The notes below the pieces were generated by a model. That model was not told the origin of the DNA. It saw nothing but the letters and a program-made list of their open reading frames with translations, and did no database searches. 64,000 nt of DNA from contig CP051237.1 in the NCBI GenBank assembly GCA_017794825.1, positions 3,038,001 to 3,102,000 of the forward strand. Reading direction: 5' to 3'. The position numbers and the translations under genes are program-made. Positions within the stretch are counted from its first letter, which is position 1; each line of letters opens with the position of its first letter. This DNA comes from Pararhizobium sp. (GTDB lineage: Bacteria; Pseudomonadota; Alphaproteobacteria; Rhizobiales; Rhizobiaceae). This document shows, piece after piece, positions 60,064 through 64,000 of this stretch.

Positions 60064-60873
60064 TCAGAACGCGGCAAACACGATCCAGGCGCCCCACGCC
60101 GTGAGCGCCGCTCCGGCCGCCTTGCTGATCAGCTCCCCGCGCGGCATGAGCTTCTCGAGCGCGACGATCGCCGCAAGGCCGACGATCCACAACAGGTTCA
60201 TGATCCCGCCGACGAAGAGCAGCGCCATCAGGAACCAGCAGCAGCCGAGACAATAAATTCCGTGTTCGACGCCCATGCGGAAGGCGCCCACGGCGCCCGG
60301 CCGCCGGCGTTCGGAGAGGAATTTCGCCGGCGACCGGCAATGTTCCAGACACTTTGCCTTGAGAGGCGTGAACTGGAACAGTCCCGCCGCGATCAGAACC
60401 AGCCCGCCCGGCCAGGTGTCGATCAGGGTCATCATGGTGGCCGAGACGAGGCCCGCCGCCTCGAGCGCCCATTGCGCCGTCGCCGCGACCACGCTGAAGG
60501 CGGCCCAGGCGGCAAGATAGCCGCCGAGAAAGGCGCCGGCGTAGACCGGGACCCGGTCGGACTTGTTTGCGTGACGCAGGAGCGCCGCATAGAGCAGCAC
60601 CGTGGGCGAGACGCTCGGCAGCATCATCGCCACCATCATCACCCACCACATCAGGAAGACGAGGACGGCGTAGGCCGGGCTCCAGTCCCCGGGCGCGCCG
60701 GGGCCCGGCATGTCGCGCATGGCGCGCATCGCCGTCATGTCGATCGCGCTCATCCGCATGCCGACCCCGAACACGGTGTAGAGGCCGGCAAGCAGGAAGA
60801 GCAGGGCGATCGACGCGATCAGGATGCGCCGGTCGCGGCCAAGCAGCCGCTCCGGCAGGCTTGTTTGGGTCAT
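60064..60873 (-). CDS. DUF2182 integral membrane protein
   Basis: A 269-residue membrane protein with about seven hydrophobic helices. The family pattern DWSPAYAVLVFLMWWVMMVAMMLPSVSPTVLLYA is followed by GYLAAWAAFSVVAATAQWAL and, near the C-terminus, GIYCLGCCWFLMALLFVGGIMNLLWI. It is annotated in databases as a predicted metal-binding membrane protein, and its function is unknown. It lies 18 bp downstream of the DUF1326 gene, the usual partner. Confidence 0.88.
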   Translation of the reverse strand: MTQTSLPERLLGRDRRILIASIALLFLLAGLYTVFGVGMRMSAIDMTAMRAMRDMPGPGAPGDWSPAYAVLVFLMWWVMMVAMMLPSVSPTVLLYAALLRHANKSDRVPVYAGAFLGGYLAAWAAFSVVAATAQWALEAAGLVSATMMTLIDTWPGGLVLIAAGLFQFTPLKAKCLEHCRSPAKFLSERRRPGAVGAFRMGVEHGIYCLGCCWFLMALLFVGGIMNLLWIVGLAAIVALEKLMPRGELISKAAGAALTAWGAWIVFAAF

Positions 60874-60891
60874 CGGACCGGGAACGGTTTT

Positions 60892-61530
60892 TCAGGCGGC
60901 CTCGAGCACGCCCGCGTTGTTCATGTGCAGTTCGCAGAAATGCGCGTGGCTGTCGGTCGTGCCGGTCAGCGAAATCGCGCCCTTTGTCTTCGTGGTGGCC
61001 TTGGCGACTTCCGCCGTGCGGTATTCGAAACCGTGCGGCAGGTTGATGCGCGCCCGGTGCTCGGCGCCGCTGACGGGATTTTTCAAGGGCTCCCAGGTGG
61101 TCTCGAACACGCCGGGCACGTGGGCCGAGCCGGTTCTGGCCTCGTAATCCATCGTCGCGTCCAGCGGCTTGTAGAGCGTTTCGAGCTTGTTGGGGCACAT
61201 GGCGGAATAGACCCACCAGAACGTCGCCATGTCCTCGGTGTCGGCGCCGGTGACGATCTTTTCAAGCGCCGCGCGCTGCTCGGGCGTGGCGCTCTCGTCG
61301 ATGATGGTCTGCATGGTGCCGTTGCCCTGATGCACGGCGCCCGGCCACTGGTAGACCTGGGCGACCTTCGTGCCGGCGAGGTCCACGCCGCCATAATGGC
61401 CGGAGTTGAAGATGAACATCACCGCCGCTTCGCACTTGCCCTTCGTCGGCATCGACATGAACTGGCACGGGCAGCCCGTGTCGCAATTGCAGTTGGCAAG
61501 TTCATATCCGTGAATTTCCCAAGGCGTCAT
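60892..61530 (-). CDS. DUF1326 protein
   Basis: A 212-residue soluble protein. The N-terminal NCNCDTGCPCQFM segment (four cysteines within about 10 residues) is the mark of DUF1326 and could bind metal. MSMPTKGKCEAAVMFIFNSGHYGGVDLAGTKVAQVYQWPGAVHQGNG follows the family pattern. Function is unknown, but it is repeatedly paired with DUF2182, so the two probably form one system. It starts 30 bp before the compositional change at about 61.56 kb. Confidence 0.88.
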   Translation of the reverse strand: MTPWEIHGYELANCNCDTGCPCQFMSMPTKGKCEAAVMFIFNSGHYGGVDLAGTKVAQVYQWPGAVHQGNGTMQTIIDESATPEQRAALEKIVTGADTEDMATFWWVYSAMCPNKLETLYKPLDATMDYEARTGSAHVPGVFETTWEPLKNPVSGAEHRARINLPHGFEYRTAEVAKATTKTKGAISLTGTTDSHAHFCELHMNNAGVLEAA

Positions 61531-61933
61531 GATTTGTGCCCCCTGTTTTATCTTTTAGGCAAGTCTAATTTAGCACGGAAATGGCAGTATTTGTAGTAAT
61601 TCTTGTGAAGTACTTGGGTGTGTGGGTGGTTACTCGGTGGAGAGCAGAGTCGTGATGCGCGGTGCGTTTCAAATTCAATTTGTTGTGGTGGGGGGCTGGT
61701 GACTGGCGCGGCTGCTTGACCGCTTCCCAATCGTCTCGCGGCAGAATTTGTTGCGCTTAGAAATAGTTTTAGAAGGCGCCATCAGAAGTCGTCGTCGACG
61801 GTATTATCGGGCGCAAACTTCAAAAATTCCGACGAGTCTTCTGCCGAGGCGTGAATTGGCATCAGGCAAGGTCCAAGATTGCCAGCAAATAAGAATCTTC
61901 GAAACTTATTCAGAAACCGAAATTTTGTAATGT
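61531..61933. other. Intergenic stretch at an AT-rich boundary
   Basis: About 400 bp without an acceptable gene. Composition drops sharply in GC from about 61,560 onward. Short frames at 61548-61730 and 61748-61930 have no start signal. No inverted or direct repeat that would mark an insertion border is evident. Confidence 0.5.
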
Positions 61934-63685
61934 TCAAGAAGAGAAAAATAGGTCGATTTCTCGAAATATTGAAATGATTGATTCCGATATATCGTTTTTT
62001 TTCATCTCTCCGATTACTTGCGCAATTGTTATTCCCACGCCGTATTCCTGTTGAAGTTTCTTAGATAATTCGGAGAAAAATAGCTTCCCAGGAATGACAT
62101 GTTTTATCCCATCGAAATGTTGCCAATTTTCGTTGAATAAGGTGTTAGCGCTTTTTAAGTACGTAGAACTGTCAATTGCGGGATTTCGGGACTTATGAAA
62201 AGTAAGATACGAAGCTGTCATCTGAGCCTGAGCATCTTCCCTCAGAGACTCGCATACATCCAGAATCAGAGTCTCTGCTTCATTCGGTGTGAGTTCAAAA
62301 TCTCGGCCTTTTGTTCTCTTGATAACTAGCCTTTTTAAAGGTTCCAATTCAATCGCATAGTTTTCAATTTCCTTCCTATCTAGTACGTGACAAGACATAC
62401 GTTCCGTGTTCATCTTAGCAAGAAATTCTTTGATTTCTTCATCACATCTGAAATCTCGATCAAATATCGAAGCGATTTTTGCTTCTATCTTGAACATATT
62501 TTCTAAGGCCCAGTCGACGTTTTGAATCCGCGTCCACTGAGAGAAGCCACCAGCTTGAAAATAAGCCGTGTCAGGGCTTTCGATCATTTCTGTATTTTCT
62601 ACCTTAGATGCAATCCTACCTATGATTTTACGATCTTTCCCTTCAAAAAAAACTATCCTCCGTGCTCGGGCTATTCGAGCAAACTCAGCATTCTCAGAAG
62701 AACCCAGATAGTTGAAGAGTTCTCTATATCCGTCCTCGTTTGAAATTCTCTGCGCGGTGTTTTTCTCGCGCGTGATTAATAAGATATCTCCCGGCTCAGC
62801 TTCGTTCACAATTTCACTGGAATGAGTGGCAATAAAGTATTGAATAAATTTTTTCTGGACAATTTTAGTTAATGTTTTTTGTGCATCCGGATGAAGATAA
62901 ATATCTGGTTCATCAAGAACCAATATTGAGTTTTCGCTCCCGCGCATGAACTGTAGCATTATTTGCATCCACACTTGGAATCCGATTCCTGCCCAGTATA
63001 CTTCTCTAGGAATTCGGGACTCAGTATATCTCATCTCCAAATTTTTGGATTTGTAGTCGGTAATTCTCGGCCTTTCCAATTCGATTTTCGGCCATGATTC
63101 TCTTACCAGTTGTGAGAATGCTTCAAACTCTTCGCCATCCATTCGCATTAAGATGTTTCTGAACGATCTGCTTGCTAATCGCGTATTGCGATTGCGGACC
63201 ACAGTGGCGTCGGTAACATATGTCTCATTTTCCTCTAATGGCCCTAAAGTCGGAACTAAAATTATATCGACTGGAAAGCTGCTCCTGAAGCCAACAGCCG
63301 TTCTAGGCGGAGCCCCGTCAGTGATGAGGTGCGCCCTAACAGCACGTTCGGGATGTAGGAGTATTTGGATACTATTTCCATTGTTATGCTCAATATCTAT
63401 TTGAGCGTCTTCTTCGTTATAATTACGATTGGCATTTGTTATTGGAGGACCACAAAATTCTTGACCTATAGAATAAGTTGCGCAGACCAAACCATCCGAA
63501 TTATTTGCATTATTTGGGCGGTTAGATCTTGAAAACCTCATAACGTCCACGAGGAATCTCAATGCATCAAGACATGTCGATTTACCTGCATTGTTAGGTC
63601 CAACCAGTATGTTAGCTGCACGGCAGTAAATTTTAAAATCTTGAAACTGACGGAAGTTACGCAACCTTATTGATTTTATCGACAT
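61934..63685 (-). CDS. OLD-family ATP-dependent nuclease (AAA ATPase + TOPRIM), candidate defence gene
   Basis: A 583-residue protein. The SMC-like N-terminal ATPase has Walker A GPNNAGKST at residues 29-37. Walker B and the D-loop are LVLDEPDIYLHPDAQ (about 265), followed by the switch histidine in YFIATHSSEIV. The C-terminal half is TOPRIM-like: VFFEGKDRKIIGRI supplies the glutamate and SIFDRDFRCDEE the DxD, followed by DRKEIENYAIE, common in OLD nucleases. The codon use and base composition are strongly AT-biased, unlike all neighbours, which indicates transfer. OLD-type proteins act in phage defence; no partner gene (UvrD-like GajB, reverse transcriptase, AriB) is in the window. Confidence 0.85.
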   Translation of the reverse strand: MSIKSIRLRNFRQFQDFKIYCRAANILVGPNNAGKSTCLDALRFLVDVMRFSRSNRPNNANNSDGLVCATYSIGQEFCGPPITNANRNYNEEDAQIDIEHNNGNSIQILLHPERAVRAHLITDGAPPRTAVGFRSSFPVDIILVPTLGPLEENETYVTDATVVRNRNTRLASRSFRNILMRMDGEEFEAFSQLVRESWPKIELERPRITDYKSKNLEMRYTESRIPREVYWAGIGFQVWMQIMLQFMRGSENSILVLDEPDIYLHPDAQKTLTKIVQKKFIQYFIATHSSEIVNEAEPGDILLITREKNTAQRISNEDGYRELFNYLGSSENAEFARIARARRIVFFEGKDRKIIGRIASKVENTEMIESPDTAYFQAGGFSQWTRIQNVDWALENMFKIEAKIASIFDRDFRCDEEIKEFLAKMNTERMSCHVLDRKEIENYAIELEPLKRLVIKRTKGRDFELTPNEAETLILDVCESLREDAQAQMTASYLTFHKSRNPAIDSSTYLKSANTLFNENWQHFDGIKHVIPGKLFFSELSKKLQQEYGVGITIAQVIGEMKKNDISESIISIFREIDLFFSS

Positions 63686-63926
63686 TTCTTACTCAGTTTT
63701 TAATTGTACGGAATTTCATAGTTGTAATGCGGTGATATTTTACACGCTATAGGTATTGCGAAGTCAACTTTTACTGCTTTGGTACGCAATGATAAGTAGT
63801 TGGAATCCAAGCCGGCTCGATAAACGTTATTGAACTTGGGCACCATGTGACGTTCGCCACAGACGATTCCCGCGAGCAATGGCATGCTGTGATCCTCAAT
63901 AACGCATAAGGAAAGGATCACTAGCC

Positions 63927-64000
63927 ATGTCCGCCACCGTGCTTTCCATGCTGTTTGCGCATCTGCTCTGCAACGCTCTTGCCGCGGAACAGCCGCTGCC
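63927..64000 (+). CDS. 5' end of an unidentified CDS (partial), possibly exported
   Basis: ATG 63927 is preceded by AAGGAAAGGA (63908-63917) and opens a frame to the right edge, starting MSATVLSMLFAHLLCNALAAEQP. The hydrophobic core followed by ALAA suggests a signal peptide. Only about 24 codons are visible, so no function is given. Normal GC-rich composition resumes here, marking the right end of the AT-rich islet. Confidence 0.45.
   Translation, partial: MSATVLSMLFAHLLCNALAAEQPL

Noticed and set aside
63700..63921. 73-codon minus-strand frame upstream of the OLD nuclease gene
   Set aside because: It ends 14 bp before the nuclease start, but it has no Shine-Dalgarno and no recognised sequence. 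I considered a small partner or antitoxin; evidence is too thin.

Overview
The window looks like chromosome of a GC-rich alphaproteobacterium, most likely Hyphomicrobiales (rhizobia-related). The reasons are the ugpBAEC order, BMP-type and LivHMGF-type ABC systems, TRAP transporters, a DUF1326/DUF2182 pair, a tRNA-Arg(CCT) with encoded CCA and many 4-base ATGA gene overlaps. No marker gene for the genus is present, so this is inference.

The left part, about 0.6 to 39.3 kb, is an accessory catabolic region. (a) A minus-strand operon at 0.6-5.3 kb holds a 3-ketosteroid-dehydrogenase-like flavoprotein, a ThDP enzyme, a cupin and an IclR regulator. (b) A LysR gene is divergent from a plus-strand operon at 6.6-17.2 kb: a Tat-exported branched-chain-type binding protein, a LivH permease, a single polypeptide fusing LivM, LivG and LivF, an aldehyde dehydrogenase, an SDR, two NAD-dependent epimerase/dehydratases and a TcuA-like flavoprotein. 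(c) A remnant mobile element at 17.4-21.5 kb carries an AlpA-like HTH protein and a primase-helicase whose N-terminal domain is a separate overlapping gene; no integrase is seen. (d) Aryl acid-AMP/CoA ligase, thioesterase and maleate isomerase genes (minus strand) are divergent from an alpha/beta hydrolase, a VOC-fold protein, a small unknown protein and a TetR regulator. (e) A MarR regulator is followed by a LigM/DesA-like O-demethylase, an FAD monooxygenase, a HyuA/HyuB pair and a DctPQM TRAP transporter. HyuB carries a zinc-ribbon tail like a carboxylase gamma subunit. Together these suggest uptake and ring processing of one or more methoxylated or carboxylated aromatic compounds. The substrate cannot be read from sequence, and I see no classic ring-cleavage dioxygenase of certain identity.

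A tRNA-Arg(CCT) on the minus strand at 39.64-39.72 kb has its 3' end facing this region, with short direct repeats just beyond it. This fits a genomic island joined at the tRNA 3' end.

The right part, 39.9-61.5 kb, reads as more GC-rich, chromosome-like sequence. It holds wrbA; a TetR/MFS drug-efflux pair with a perfect operator; a BMP-family (nucleoside-type) ABC operon with an embedded amidase; a BNR-repeat protein; a LysM protein; a GNAT acetyltransferase; a cation/proton antiporter; a class D beta-lactamase; ugpBAEC with a Pho-box-like site; an 18-bp x 19 minisatellite; REP-like palindromes; a methyltransferase; a NADAR protein; and the DUF2182/DUF1326 pair. From about 61.56 kb the sequence turns strongly AT-rich and carries one OLD-family ATPase/TOPRIM nuclease, a candidate phage-defence gene. 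A new coding sequence starts at the right edge.

Three recurring regulatory themes stand out. Several regulators sit beside readable palindromes. Three of the transporter operons place a hairpin between the binding-protein gene and the membrane genes. Two near-identical promoter/operator modules flank the O-demethylase gene, each followed at the same distance by a strong ribosome-binding site and a small ORF.
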